A stretch of DNA of 64,000 bases from Pseudomonas jinjuensis. GTDB taxonomy: Bacteria > Pseudomonadota > Gammaproteobacteria > Pseudomonadales > Pseudomonadaceae. The position numbers and the translations under genes were made by a program. Of the stretch, positions 1-7,538 are shown one piece after another (the first letter of the stretch is position 1; each line of letters opens with the position of its first letter). The notes under the pieces are model-generated. The model was not told the origin of the DNA, did not search any database, and saw only the letters and a list, made by a program, of their open reading frames with translations. The DNA lies in NCBI RefSeq assembly GCF_900103845.1, contig NZ_FNIJ01000003.1, forward strand, positions 124,001-188,000, given 5' to 3'.

Positions 1-658
1 CGTGCATAACCCCATCGAAGGGCTGAGCCGCTTCCTGCAGAGCAAGCCGGCCGAGAACTATGCACACGTCACCGCCAAGGAACTGCCCTCCCTCCTGCGG
101 GCCATTGCCGCCTACCCGCATGCGCATGACCTGCGCCTCGGCCTGCGCCTGCTGATGCTCACCGGGGTGCGCCCCAGCGAGCTGCGCGAAGCGCGCTGGG
201 ATGAGTTCGACCGCAAGGCCGGGCTGTGGTCGATACCTGCAGAGCGGATGAAGCGCCGCCGCCCTCACCTGGTGCCACTCTCCCGCCAGGCGCTGGAAGC
301 CCTGGAGCAACTGAACACCCTGACCGGCGCCTATCCCCTGCTGTTCCCCGGGCGCAGCAGTCGCACCAAGCCCCGCAGCAATATGGCCTTCAACATGGCG
401 CTACGGCGTATGGGCTACGCCGGCCGCCAGACTGGCCATGGTTTCCGCCATGTGGCGTCCACCACCCTGCGCGAGAATGGCTTTGCCAAGGAACACGTCG
501 AGGCCCAGCTATCCCATGCTGAGGATGGTGTCGCCGGGGTCTACAACAAGGCCATCTACCTGGAGCAACGGCGCAGCATGATGCAGTGGTATGCCGACCA
601 CCTCGACGAACTGGAGCAGAGCAACGTTGTGCCGGTCAACTTCGGCAAGGCGGTTTGA
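1..658 (+). CDS. Tyrosine-type integrase, C-terminal part (cut by window edge)
   Basis: The reading frame is open at the left edge, so only about 218 C-terminal residues are visible. This is the catalytic domain of a P4-family integrase, which normally has about 400 residues. Counting from the first visible GTG codon, the catalytic set is intact: Arg57 in TGVRPSE, the basic beta-hairpin around Lys84, the HGFR box (His146/Arg149), His172 in LSHAE, and the nucleophile Tyr181 nine residues later. The tail YLEQRRSMMQWYADHLD is typical of P4-type integrases. It mediates integration and, with an AlpA/Xis-type helper, excision of the element downstream. The attachment site beside its 5' end lies outside the window. 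Confidence 0.93.
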   Translation, partial: VHNPIEGLSRFLQSKPAENYAHVTAKELPSLLRAIAAYPHAHDLRLGLRLLMLTGVRPSELREARWDEFDRKAGLWSIPAERMKRRRPHLVPLSRQALEALEQLNTLTGAYPLLFPGRSSRTKPRSNMAFNMALRRMGYAGRQTGHGFRHVASTTLRENGFAKEHVEAQLSHAEDGVAGVYNKAIYLEQRRSMMQWYADHLDELEQSNVVPVNFGKAV

Positions 659-666
659 GCATGCAA

Positions 667-820
667 CCCCGTACCCCTCAAAAAACTGATGTTCCCGGTG
701 TTCTTGGTGTTCCGTATCGGCTGAAGCCAGAAAATACGGGGCTTGTAGCGATGGAACACCAACGCGCAGAAGGCGGAACACAAGGTGTTCTGAACACCAA
801 TGGTGTTCTGTGATCGGGGG
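667..820. repeat. Left iteron array (TGTTC / GAACA repeats)
   Basis: The 333-base gap after the integrase has no convincing gene. It holds three direct TGTTC repeats at exact 9-base spacing (690, 699, 708), then GGAACACC at 753, GGAACAC at 775, GGTGTTC at 784, TGAACACC at 791 and GGTGTTC at 802. The block from 667 to 694 matches the reverse complement of 11051-11078 at 22 of 28 positions. The rest of the array is also mirrored at 10935-11055. Such iterons are typical of replication-initiator or recombinase-arm binding sites. P4 has comparable clusters at ori and crr that its primase-helicase recognises. Confidence 0.7.
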
Positions 821-991
821 CGCCAGGCCGAACACCTCGGGGCGTTTCAAGGCGGCGCCAGCAGCCGGCCAAGCGGAACACGGCACCAGCCTAGCTCTGC
901 CCTGGCGGCCGACGTGGGCAGGCTGGACGATGGAACGCAGGCAAGCGCTGGCGCGGGTTGTGGCGCGGGAACCTGGGGCGTGGGGTAGGTT

Positions 992-1705
992 ATGAGCAAG
1001 AAGAGAAATGGTGAACAGGACGGCCTGAAAGCCCTGCTTCGTTACTCTGAAGATGTTGAGGAGTTCAGGGCGCGTATGGATGATTATTGGCGGGAGCGCC
1101 GTGTGCTCTCTCGGCTGCGCCCGGGTGAGCGGCTGCCTTTACGCGGTGGCCCTTGTGTCGTGTTGCTAAAGGAATTGGTGCCCGCCTTGCACCGGCATGG
1201 TTATCTAGGGGAGCTGGCTACGCTGTCCGATGCCGTCCACGCTGTTGAGTTCTATGAAAACTCCCGTACTGACGACCCGTTAGGCATAGCCTTATCAGAT
1301 GCCGTGCTCTGTGCAATGAGGCTGGCGGACTCGCCTCTTGATCCATCCGATGCGGAAACACTCCTGTGGCGGCTGTGCTACCGCTTGTCTTATCGCGCCT
1401 GGCTTGATCTAGACGCCAAGCAAGCCACTGATAAGCGGAAGACCAGAAAAGCGCTGGATGGCAGGCTGGCCAACGACTGGGACAAGAAAGCTGCCATTGC
1501 CTACGTGGAAAACCATGCTCGTATGGAGGATGGTCGCTTGAAGTCAAAGGCCCAGCTATCGAGGGAGATTTATCCGTACTTGCGCCAGCATGCCGCCGAG
1601 ACTGGCCAGCGCTTCGGCCTGGCATCTCTAGGGGACGGTGTGCCTACTGAGCGGGCATTAAAAACAATACAGGGGTGGTTCTCGAAGATGTACGCCGCGA
1701 TGTAA
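992..1705 (+). CDS. Element-encoded hypothetical protein, 237 aa
   Basis: I do not recognise this family. The protein is charged and soluble, with no signal peptide or membrane segment. The middle is helical, and the last 80 residues contain a segment (SKAQLSREIYPYLRQHAAETGQ followed closely by ERALKTIQGWFSKMY) that reads like a small helical DNA-binding module. A short AGG lies just upstream of the ATG at 992. Its position between the integrase/iteron block and the excisionase genes suggests an element maintenance or regulatory role, which is inference only. Its composition is less GC-rich than the chromosomal part of the window, as is common for mobile-element genes. Confidence 0.75.
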   Translation: MSKKRNGEQDGLKALLRYSEDVEEFRARMDDYWRERRVLSRLRPGERLPLRGGPCVVLLKELVPALHRHGYLGELATLSDAVHAVEFYENSRTDDPLGIALSDAVLCAMRLADSPLDPSDAETLLWRLCYRLSYRAWLDLDAKQATDKRKTRKALDGRLANDWDKKAAIAYVENHARMEDGRLKSKAQLSREIYPYLRQHAAETGQRFGLASLGDGVPTERALKTIQGWFSKMYAAM

Positions 1706-1713
1706 AGGACGCT

Positions 1714-1746
1714 GTCGTATGAAACCGTCCGACGTTTTCATACGAC
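1714..1746. promoter_or_regulatory. Palindromic operator-like site before the excisionase/AlpA operon
   Basis: An 11-base perfect inverted repeat, GTCGTATGAAA (1714-1724) and TTTCATACGAC (1736-1746), flanks an 11-base centre. It lies between the stop of the 237-aa gene and the HTH gene at 1819. The position fits an operator or AlpA/Xis-binding site controlling the operon that starts there. It could also act as a transcript hairpin, but no T-run follows. Confidence 0.45.
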
Positions 1747-1818
1747 ACCAATCTTCCTGGGCTGATGCCGTCCCGCCAATCTCCATGCCGTTGCAGCTAT
1801 GCACGCATGGAGACAGAT

Positions 1819-2100
1819 ATGAACAGCACACCCGCTACACCTCACCCGCTGGCAGATCCTGTGCGTCAGCGCCCTGGCGACGTTGCCACCCTTACCCCTG
1901 AAGCCCTCCTAACGCCCGAGCAGGCCGCTCAAGTGCTAGGGCTCTCGGTCAAGACCCTGGCCACTTGGCGCAGCACCGGCCGCTATACTCTGCCCTTCAT
2001 CCGTTGCGGCTCCCGCATTCGCTACCAGCGCGCCGACTTGGACGCCTGGTTGGCTGACCGCCAGCGCACCAGCAAGGTAGCGCGGGAGGTAGCGGCATGA
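1819..2100 (+). CDS. Excisionase-family helix-turn-helix protein
   Basis: This 93-aa protein has a MerR/excisionase-type winged HTH at residues 30-75: LTPEQAAQVLGLSVKTLATW, then a wing with RCGSRIRY and DLDAWLADR. Such proteins bind DNA as recombination directionality factors or as small regulators in integrative elements. I chose ATG 1819 because GGAG at 1809-1812 is well placed for it. An in-frame ATG at 1807 lacks such a site. Its stop overlaps the next start by four bases (ATGA), so it is translationally coupled to AlpA. Two DNA-binding proteins in tandem probably control excision and primase expression. Confidence 0.85.
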   Translation: MNSTPATPHPLADPVRQRPGDVATLTPEALLTPEQAAQVLGLSVKTLATWRSTGRYTLPFIRCGSRIRYQRADLDAWLADRQRTSKVAREVAA

Positions 2101-2429
2101 CCCAGCGCAAAGCCAGAGCGACCAAGCCCAGCTCTTCCCCTGGCGGCCCGGCCTTGGGTGCAGCCAGCAACGTGCATCGCCTGCAGCAGAGCGCCAGCAC
2201 GCCCCCAGTCTTTGACCCGGCCGCCACGCTTATCCGTATGCCGGATTTGCTGGCTATGACCGGCCTGCAGCGGGCCACGGTATACAAGCGCCTCAAGGAC
2301 GACCCGACCTTTCCACGCCCGGTGCCGCTGAGTTCCAGCACAGCTCAAGGGGCGCCCGTGGCGTTCGTGCTGGCCGAGGTGCAGGCATGGGTGCGGGCAC
2401 GGATCGAAGCGCGGGGGGCGGCCGCATGA
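2097..2429 (+). CDS. AlpA-family phage regulatory protein
   Basis: This 110-aa protein carries the AlpA/Vis signature: IRMPDLLAMTGLQRATVYKR, then FPRPVPL and a C-terminal VQAWVRARI helix. AlpA proteins are winged-HTH activators and excisionases of P4-like elements. They bind near attP and int to promote excision or change transcription. The N-terminal 40 residues are a low-complexity basic Ser/Pro/Ala-rich extension that usual 70-80 aa AlpA proteins lack. The gene is coupled by ATGA overlaps to the HTH gene before it and to the gene after it, so the set 1819-3396 is one operon. Confidence 0.88.
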   Translation: MTQRKARATKPSSSPGGPALGAASNVHRLQQSASTPPVFDPAATLIRMPDLLAMTGLQRATVYKRLKDDPTFPRPVPLSSSTAQGAPVAFVLAEVQAWVRARIEARGAAA

Positions 2430-3061
2430 GAGCTGCCCGTGTGCCCTTCCGTGGCCCGTTCTTCGACCTGTACCGCATAGGCTTCAGCCTCTACAGTCCT
2501 GGTGAGCACAACTGGCGCCAGCGCACCATTGCCGGCGTTAGCTGGAGCGCCCGCGAGCAGAAAGCCTATTTCTTCAACCCGGACGGGCTGGCGCTCCCGC
2601 TTGAGCCGCACCCATGGGAACTGCCGGAAATGCTGGGCGGCCACACCGTCCGGCGCGAGTTCGCCAAGGTAGTTGGCGTAGGCCTGTTCGCCATGCCGGT
2701 GCGCCAGCGCAATGCGCTGACAGTGGATGGCTTGGCCGAGTGGGTAACGTGCTGGCTGGTTGCCGACGATGCGCCCTATGCCAATGACCCTGCCACTTGG
2801 GCGACCTACGTCGATAGCGATCTAGCAGCCGAGCGCCGCGCCTGCAAAGCGGCTCTCGCTATTGGCCAGGGCATTGCCCATGGGGCAGTAGCGCCAGCAG
2901 ACGTCAGCCAACAGGTACAGGCAAACATTGAAGCCCGCCGCCTCTACCTGCAGGCCGAATATGCCTATGAGTCCGCAGAGGATCGCCGCATTGCTGACTG
3001 GCTGCGAGGCAGTGGTGGTGAGCCACCGTTGCTGGCGCTGGTGGAGGGGAAAGCCGCATGA
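2426..3061 (+). CDS. Hypothetical element protein, 211 aa
   Basis: I do not recognise this family. ATG 2426 overlaps the AlpA stop (ATGA) and is preceded by a G-rich stretch (GCGGGGGGCG) that can serve as ribosome-binding site; an in-frame ATG at 2387 lies inside AlpA and is less likely. The protein is soluble. Its N-terminal half is rich in aromatic residues (FFDLYRIGFSLYSPGEHNWRQR, with VSWSAREQKAYFF nearby) and its C-terminal half is helical. Position in the AlpA operon suggests an accessory role in element control or replication. That is inference from position only. Confidence 0.75.
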   Translation: MRAARVPFRGPFFDLYRIGFSLYSPGEHNWRQRTIAGVSWSAREQKAYFFNPDGLALPLEPHPWELPEMLGGHTVRREFAKVVGVGLFAMPVRQRNALTVDGLAEWVTCWLVADDAPYANDPATWATYVDSDLAAERRACKAALAIGQGIAHGAVAPADVSQQVQANIEARRLYLQAEYAYESAEDRRIADWLRGSGGEPPLLALVEGKAA

Positions 3062-3396
3062 ATACTAAATCTATATCTCCACATGGTATGGCCAGCCAAT
3101 ACGTTATTCGTCCCTTCGAGTGGCTGCAGGGTGCCGGGTTTGGTCGCCAGGTCACAGGCAAGCTAGGTCGCTTCCGGCAGGATCAGGAGAGGCAGGGCGC
3201 CGCCGTGGCAGTGGTGCATTGGCAGGATGGCACCTGGTGTGTCCTGGCACAGCGCTTGGGGCCACTTGTACAGGCCATCGCGCTGGATGATGGGATAGCG
3301 GCGGACTTGTATGAAGACGCTCGCTCAATGCTACGCGACGGCTACTTGCCCAAGTTGGTCGTGAGGTTTGAGGCCTACGGCCGTCCCACACACTGA
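3058..3396 (+). CDS. Small hypothetical element protein, 112 aa
   Basis: This unrecognised 112-aa soluble protein starts in a four-base ATGA overlap with the preceding gene. It has a compact beta-rich middle (AAVAVVHWQDGTWCVLAQRLG) and a helical tail. It is the last gene of the 1819-3396 operon and is followed seven bases later by a hairpin terminator. No function can be assigned. Confidence 0.72.
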   Translation: MNTKSISPHGMASQYVIRPFEWLQGAGFGRQVTGKLGRFRQDQERQGAAVAVVHWQDGTWCVLAQRLGPLVQAIALDDGIAADLYEDARSMLRDGYLPKLVVRFEAYGRPTH

Positions 3397-3402
3397 AACG
3401 AC

Positions 3403-3433
3403 AACGCCCCCGGTTGCAGCCGAGGGCGTTTGA
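3403..3433 (+). terminator. Hairpin terminator after the AlpA operon
   Basis: AACGCCCCCGG (3403-3413) pairs with CCGAGGGCGTT (3420-3430) with one mismatch around a six-base loop. The T-run after it is short (three T), so it may be partial or need a factor. It directly follows the stop at 3396. Confidence 0.6.
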
Positions 3434-3586
3434 GGTGAATCACTATGCGTACTCAATCTATGCCGCAGTCGCTGGCTGTGCAAGCCCTTGCCGTTCTTGT
3501 GCTCCCTATAACCCCGCGCTACTCTGCGTCCGTCGCTGTCAATCCAGCGGCCGGGTTTGGCGACCCGATCAGATATAGGCGCACAG

Positions 3587-3618
3587 GCGCCATCAACTCC
3601 ATTGCAGGCGCTTTTTTT
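3587..3618 (+). terminator. Leader terminator upstream of the C4-like RNA
   Basis: GCGCC (3587-3591) can pair with GGCGC (3607-3611), followed at once by seven T (3612-3618). It lies in the untranslated leader between the AlpA operon and the small genes, just before the structured RNA. P4 immunity regions also terminate transcripts early in the leader. The stem is only 5 bp with a 15-base loop, so the assignment is moderate. Confidence 0.45.
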
Positions 3619-3640
3619 GTGCCCGCAATGCCGTGTTATG

Positions 3641-3750
3641 GCGGCCGTGCGCGGGAGACCTTCGGGTCTGCCGGGTTCCTATATCCCCGGTTCGCCAACC
3701 TGCGCACGGCTGCCACCCTTATCCGTTTGGCGACGGTACGTGGCAGCTCC
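3641..3750 (+). ncRNA. C4 / P4-cI-like structured immunity RNA (putative)
   Basis: A multibranch fold is directly visible. An outer 9-bp perfect stem (GCCGTGCGC 3644-3652 with GCGCACGGC 3702-3710) encloses two hairpins: AGACC-TTCG-GGTCT at 3656-3669, and CCGGG paired with CCCGG at 3671-3690. After the outer stem, GCTGCCAC (3709-3716) is perfectly complementary to GTGGCAGC (3740-3747), which lies just before the ribosome-binding site of the gene at 3775. In phages P1, P7 and P4 the C4/cI RNAs have this architecture and block expression by pairing with such a downstream target. The family name rests on recall of the motif and gene context. The structure itself is seen. Confidence 0.6.
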
Positions 3751-3774
3751 TCACCCGATATAGGAGCACCACCC

Positions 3775-3948
3775 ATGAAGCACTCGCACGCCCTCACTCC
3801 GTCTGCAATTCAGCAACACGCCGCCGCCCTGAAGGCCCGCGCCTTCGCCGCGCTGCGCGCCGATTCGTCCCTATCCGTTCGCCTAGCTCGCTACAACGCT
3901 GCCATGGCTCGTGCCCGCGCTCTGGAAGTGCAAGGGGGTGCGCAATGA
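3775..3948 (+). CDS. Small protein downstream of the C4-like RNA, 57 aa
   Basis: ATG 3775 is preceded by TAGGAG at good spacing, which favours this start. The frame is open back to 3445, but that upstream part runs through the terminator and structured RNA and is unlikely to be protein. The product is a short basic Ala-rich helical protein. It is translationally coupled (ATGA) to the next gene. If the C4-like RNA pairs with its target, this start and the genes behind it would be the regulated ones. Confidence 0.6.
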   Translation: MKHSHALTPSAIQQHAAALKARAFAALRADSSLSVRLARYNAAMARARALEVQGGAQ

Positions 3949-4187
3949 ACGAACCCAGGCCCTCGCTCTGGCAGGCTAGTAATGACCTGACCACGGCTGA
4001 ATACCAGATGAGCAACCTGCGCACTCTGTTCATCGCAATCAAAAAGCTTGGTGGCCCCGAGGTGGAAGGCCTGGCCCGGCTCGGCCAGGGCATTGCCGAG
4101 GAATGGGCGGACACCTTCTCCTATCACGCGGAACTGTTCCTTGAAGAACACAAAGCGCAACAGGCACGCAAAGGGGGTGCCCAATGA
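3945..4187 (+). CDS. Small hypothetical element protein, 80 aa
   Basis: This 80-aa helical soluble protein has no recognised motif. Its ATG overlaps the preceding stop by four bases, and its own stop overlaps the next start in the same way. It sits in the small-gene cluster ahead of the primase-helicase, so it is probably expressed with it. Function unknown. Confidence 0.7.
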   Translation: MNEPRPSLWQASNDLTTAEYQMSNLRTLFIAIKKLGGPEVEGLARLGQGIAEEWADTFSYHAELFLEEHKAQQARKGGAQ

Positions 4188-4474
4188 ACCGCCTTACCGC
4201 TGTTACCCGTCAAGAGAGTTTCGCGGGTCGCGCTGACGCTCCGTTGTTGTCAGTGAATGCGGGCGTTCCTGTTACGGATGCTCTTGAGCATGCCTCTTGC
4301 CTGTTGGCCAGCGTTAAATATCTAGCCGGTGCAATGGGGCACGAGATGCTGTCAGCCGATGAGGGAGCATTCACTATCCAGTACCTGACCGATATGGCCA
4401 AGGCGCTGGTAGATGCCGCCGCTATGGGCTGCCAGGCGCACGGACGGGGGGAGCGGCATGGCCAAGACTCCTGA
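4184..4474 (+). CDS. DUF3077-like small protein
   Basis: This 96-aa protein carries the pattern of the small DUF3077 family common in pseudomonads: VTDALEHASCLLASVKYLA, then a helix with IQYLTDMAKALVDAA. These are two-helix proteins of unknown function, found on chromosomes and elements. The start is in an ATGA overlap with the previous gene. The 3' end overlaps the primase-helicase start by 17 bases, so the two are probably translationally coupled. Confidence 0.7.
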   Translation: MNRLTAVTRQESFAGRADAPLLSVNAGVPVTDALEHASCLLASVKYLAGAMGHEMLSADEGAFTIQYLTDMAKALVDAAAMGCQAHGRGERHGQDS

Positions 4475-7352
4475 CGACAAACGCCAGTACCCGACCTTTG
4501 CCGAGGTGAGCCGCGCCGCCCTGCAGGCGATTGACCGGGTGCTGTCGCACTGGCTGCCAGGTGGCAAACGGGTGGACGGCGGTAAGGAATACACCGCACC
4601 CAACCCCACGCGGGCCGACAAGCATGCCGGCTCGCTCAAGGTGAACATGGCCAAGGGAACCTGGTCGGACTTCGCCACGGGCGACAAGGGCGGCGACCTG
4701 ATCGACCTGGTGCGCTACCTGGACGGCGGCAGCGAAGTGGACGCCTGCAACAAGCTGGCGGACCTCCTGAGCGTCACGCCAGGCACTGCCAGCGCCAGCC
4801 CGCCGACCAGCAGCAAGGCCAAGGCGCCCGAGTGGGTGCCGGTTCTGCCGATCCCTGATGAGGCCATACACAAGGTGCTGCAGACGCACCGCCAGCACGG
4901 TAAACCGTCGAAGGTGTGGATCTACCGCACCGCCGATGGCCGACCGATGATGGTGCTATATCGCTTCGACCTGGGACCGGATGACAGCGATACACCGCGC
5001 AAGGTGTTCGCCCCGCTGACCTGGTGCAAGCACTCGGGCAATGGCTCGCTGTCCTGGCGCTGGCAGGGATTGCCCGAACCGCGACCGCTGCTGCGCCTCG
5101 ATGAGTTGGCCACGCGTGCGGCTGACCCGGTGGTGCTGTGCGAAGGCGAGAAGGCAGCAGACGCTGCCGCCGAGCTGCTGCCCGGCTACGTCGCTACCTG
5201 CTGGCCCAACGGCACCAACTCCTGGCAGAAAGCCGACTTCGCCCCGCTGGCCGGCCGCGACATGCTGCTGTGGCCGGACAACGACGCGCCTGGCCTCAAG
5301 TGCATGGATGCCCTGGCCGAGCACCTGCGCCAGCTCGGTGCCGCCTCGGTTCGCCAGGTGGCACTAACGGTGTTCGGCCAGCGCCCCGGCCTCGACGATA
5401 GCCGGCCGACCTTCCACCAGGGTGGCGAATGGGCCGAGGGCGACGACGCGGCCGATGCCCTGGCCAAGGGCTGGACGCCCGCGCACCTGGCCGAGCTGGA
5501 GCGTAGTGGGGAGCTGTTCGCCCTGGCGCCGTCGACAACGTCGGCCAAGGGCAAGGCCCGCGCTAGCAGCAAGCCGGCGCCAGTGGAGAAGTCCGCGCCG
5601 GTGCCGGCCGGCTTCCGCGTTACGGCCGATGGGGTGTTCTATGCCGGCGAGGATGGCGAGGCGCGGCCGGTGTGTTCACGCCTGGAGATCCTGGCGCGCA
5701 CCCGCGACGAGAAGGGCCATGGTTGGGGCCTGCTGGTGGAGTTCGATGACCCGGACGGTACCAGCAAGCGGCTGAACATTCCCCAGCGCAGCATGGCCGG
5801 GGACTTCGGCAAGGATGTGCTGGGGCCGCTGGTGGATATGGGTCTACGCTTGGCTCCCCTGCGCACTGCCCGCAACTCCCGCAATGACCTGCAGAGCTAC
5901 CTACAGGGCTACGATAGCAGCGAACGCGCCCGCCTAGTCACGCGGCTGGGTTGGCATGGCGATGCCTACCTGTTGCCGGATCGGCGGATAGGCCAGAGCA
6001 TCGAGCACCTGCACTTCTACGAAGCCGGCGCCCAGCTCCCGCCGATCAGTCAGGCCGGCACCCTGGAGCAATGGCAGCAACAGATTGGCGCGCTGTGCGT
6101 CGGCAACAACCGGCTGGCGTTCGTGGTGTGCGTGGCTTTCGCTGGCCCGCTGCTGCATCTGCTGGGCGCCGAGTCGGGCGGATTCCACCTCTACGGCGAC
6201 AGCTCAGGCGGCAAGACCACACACCTGCAGGTGGCCGCTTCAGTATGGGGTGGCCCGCGCCTGGTGCGTTCGTGGCGCTCGACTGACAACGCCCTGGAGA
6301 GCGTCGCCGCCGCGCACTCTGACGGGTTGCTGGTGCTCGACGAAATTGGCATGTGTGACCCGAGGATCATCGGCGAAACGGTGTACATGCTGGGTAACGG
6401 CACCGGCAAGGCGCGCGCCAATGATCGCGGCCAGGCCGGGCGCCAGGTGCAGGAATGGCGCTTGCTGTTCCTCTCCACCGGGGAGAAGACCTTGGCGCAG
6501 CACATGGCCGAGGCACACAAGGAACTGAAAGCCGGGATGGAGGTGCGCTTGCTGGCCGTGCCCGCTGATGCCAGCAAGGGGCTTGGACTGTTCGAGGCGC
6601 TGCATGGCTTCGAGGATGCAGCTGCACTGTCGGACGCGCTCAAGGCGCGGGTAAGCAAGTTCTACGGTTCGCCGGCCCTAGCCTTCCTGTCGGCCCTCTG
6701 TGAGCCGGGCAAACTGCGCGGATATGCGGCAATGGTGCGTAGCACCGTAGAACGCTTCATCTCCGAGGCGCTGCCAGCTAGTGCCAGCGGCCAGGCGCAA
6801 CGTGCAGCGGCACGCTTTGGGTTGGCTGCTGCAGCTGGGGAATTGGCTACGGCTCTAGGCGTCACGGGCTGGCCAGATGGCACGGCAACGCATGCGGCCA
6901 AGGTATGTCTGGGCGCCTGGTTGGCTGAGCGCGGCGGGGCTGGGAACCTGGAAGGTGAAGCCATCGTGCAGTGTCTGCGACTAATCATCGAGAAATACGG
7001 GGAGAGTCGCTTCACCCGTTGGGATAGTGTGGCAGCCAAGGTGGATGACCACGCCCCACGTACGGTTGACCGGCTGGGCTTTCGGCGCACGCTTGAACAT
7101 AGCTACGGCGATGCGCAGTACACCACGACGACGTACTACTTCCTGTCCGCTGCTTGGGGTGGTGAGGTGTTCAAGGGTATGAACCTGCGCAATGTCAACA
7201 GCCTGCTTGTAGAACGGGAGATCCTGCAGCCAGGTGGTAGCAAAGCCTCCCAGTCCATGGCCTTGCCGGGAATACCCAAGGCACGCGCCTATGTGGTGGA
7301 CGCCACCAAGCTATTCGCTGATACCGGGGATGACCTCTCAGTTGCAGCCTAA
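4458..7352 (+). CDS. Primase-helicase with Toprim and DUF927 domains (replication protein)
   Basis: This 964-aa protein is the element's likely replication enzyme, analogous in role to the P4 alpha protein. Residues 1-110 look like a primase N-terminal region (SDFATGDKGGDLIDLV). A Toprim-like domain follows near residue 225 (VVLCEGEKAADAA, then LLWPDNDAPG). A DUF927-type helicase spans about 390-800, with Walker A GDSSGGKTT near 580 and Walker B LLVLDEIG near 625. Start 4458 was chosen because GGGGGGAG precedes it; an in-frame ATG at 4413 lies deeper in the previous gene. It would unwind the element DNA and prime synthesis. The two iteron arrays are candidate binding sites, by analogy with alpha binding P4 ori and crr. 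Confidence 0.9.
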   Translation: MAKTPDDKRQYPTFAEVSRAALQAIDRVLSHWLPGGKRVDGGKEYTAPNPTRADKHAGSLKVNMAKGTWSDFATGDKGGDLIDLVRYLDGGSEVDACNKLADLLSVTPGTASASPPTSSKAKAPEWVPVLPIPDEAIHKVLQTHRQHGKPSKVWIYRTADGRPMMVLYRFDLGPDDSDTPRKVFAPLTWCKHSGNGSLSWRWQGLPEPRPLLRLDELATRAADPVVLCEGEKAADAAAELLPGYVATCWPNGTNSWQKADFAPLAGRDMLLWPDNDAPGLKCMDALAEHLRQLGAASVRQVALTVFGQRPGLDDSRPTFHQGGEWAEGDDAADALAKGWTPAHLAELERSGELFALAPSTTSAKGKARASSKPAPVEKSAPVPAGFRVTADGVFYAGEDGEARPVCSRLEILARTRDEKGHGWGLLVEFDDPDGTSKRLNIPQRSMAGDFGKDVLGPLVDMGLRLAPLRTARNSRNDLQSYLQGYDSSERARLVTRLGWHGDAYLLPDRRIGQSIEHLHFYEAGAQLPPISQAGTLEQWQQQIGALCVGNNRLAFVVCVAFAGPLLHLLGAESGGFHLYGDSSGGKTTHLQVAASVWGGPRLVRSWRSTDNALESVAAAHSDGLLVLDEIGMCDPRIIGETVYMLGNGTGKARANDRGQAGRQVQEWRLLFLSTGEKTLAQHMAEAHKELKAGMEVRLLAVPADASKGLGLFEALHGFEDAAALSDALKARVSKFYGSPALAFLSALCEPGKLRGYAAMVRSTVERFISEALPASASGQAQRAAARFGLAAAAGELATALGVTGWPDGTATHAAKVCLGAWLAERGGAGNLEGEAIVQCLRLIIEKYGESRFTRWDSVAAKVDDHAPRTVDRLGFRRTLEHSYGDAQYTTTTYYFLSAAWGGEVFKGMNLRNVNSLLVEREILQPGGSKASQSMALPGIPKARAYVVDATKLFADTGDDLSVAA

Positions 7353-7425
7353 CGGCACCGGCCTTGGTTGAGCCTTGGCCGACCTCCCTTCTTGCTGCCC
7401 TTGGCCGGCATCATAAAACGACCCC

Positions 7426-7525
7426 TTGTTGATACCAGAGGACGACCCTTCCCCCTTGGTATCAACAATTGTGGGTTTACGCATTATTGACACCCAACAA
7501 TAAAGACCCCGCCTTATATGACACC
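7426..7525. promoter_or_regulatory. Resolvase-site-like repeats upstream of the serine recombinase
   Basis: TTGTTGATACCA (7426-7437) and TGGTATCAACAA (7457-7468) form a perfect 12-base inverted repeat with a 19-base spacer. Related half-sites follow at 7487 (TTGACACC) and 7518 (ATGACACC), ending just before the recombinase ribosome-binding site. Serine resolvases often bind several such half-sites next to their own gene, which serve as recombination site and as autoregulatory operator. Confidence 0.5.
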
Positions 7526-7538
7526 AAAAGGACAAGCC

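Noticed and set aside
667-820. CRISPR array
   Set aside because: Repeats are only 5-8 bases, in both orientations, with no uniform spacers. The 25 G-X-P repeats at 38328 are protein-coding. No cas gene is present.
800-995. Two overlapping short frames (800-988, 810-995) before the 237-aa gene
   Set aside because: No ribosome site, no domain, and they begin inside the iteron array.
3445-3948. A 167-aa protein starting at 3445
   Set aside because: The upstream 110 codons pass through a terminator and a structured RNA, and a good ribosome site supports the start at 3775.
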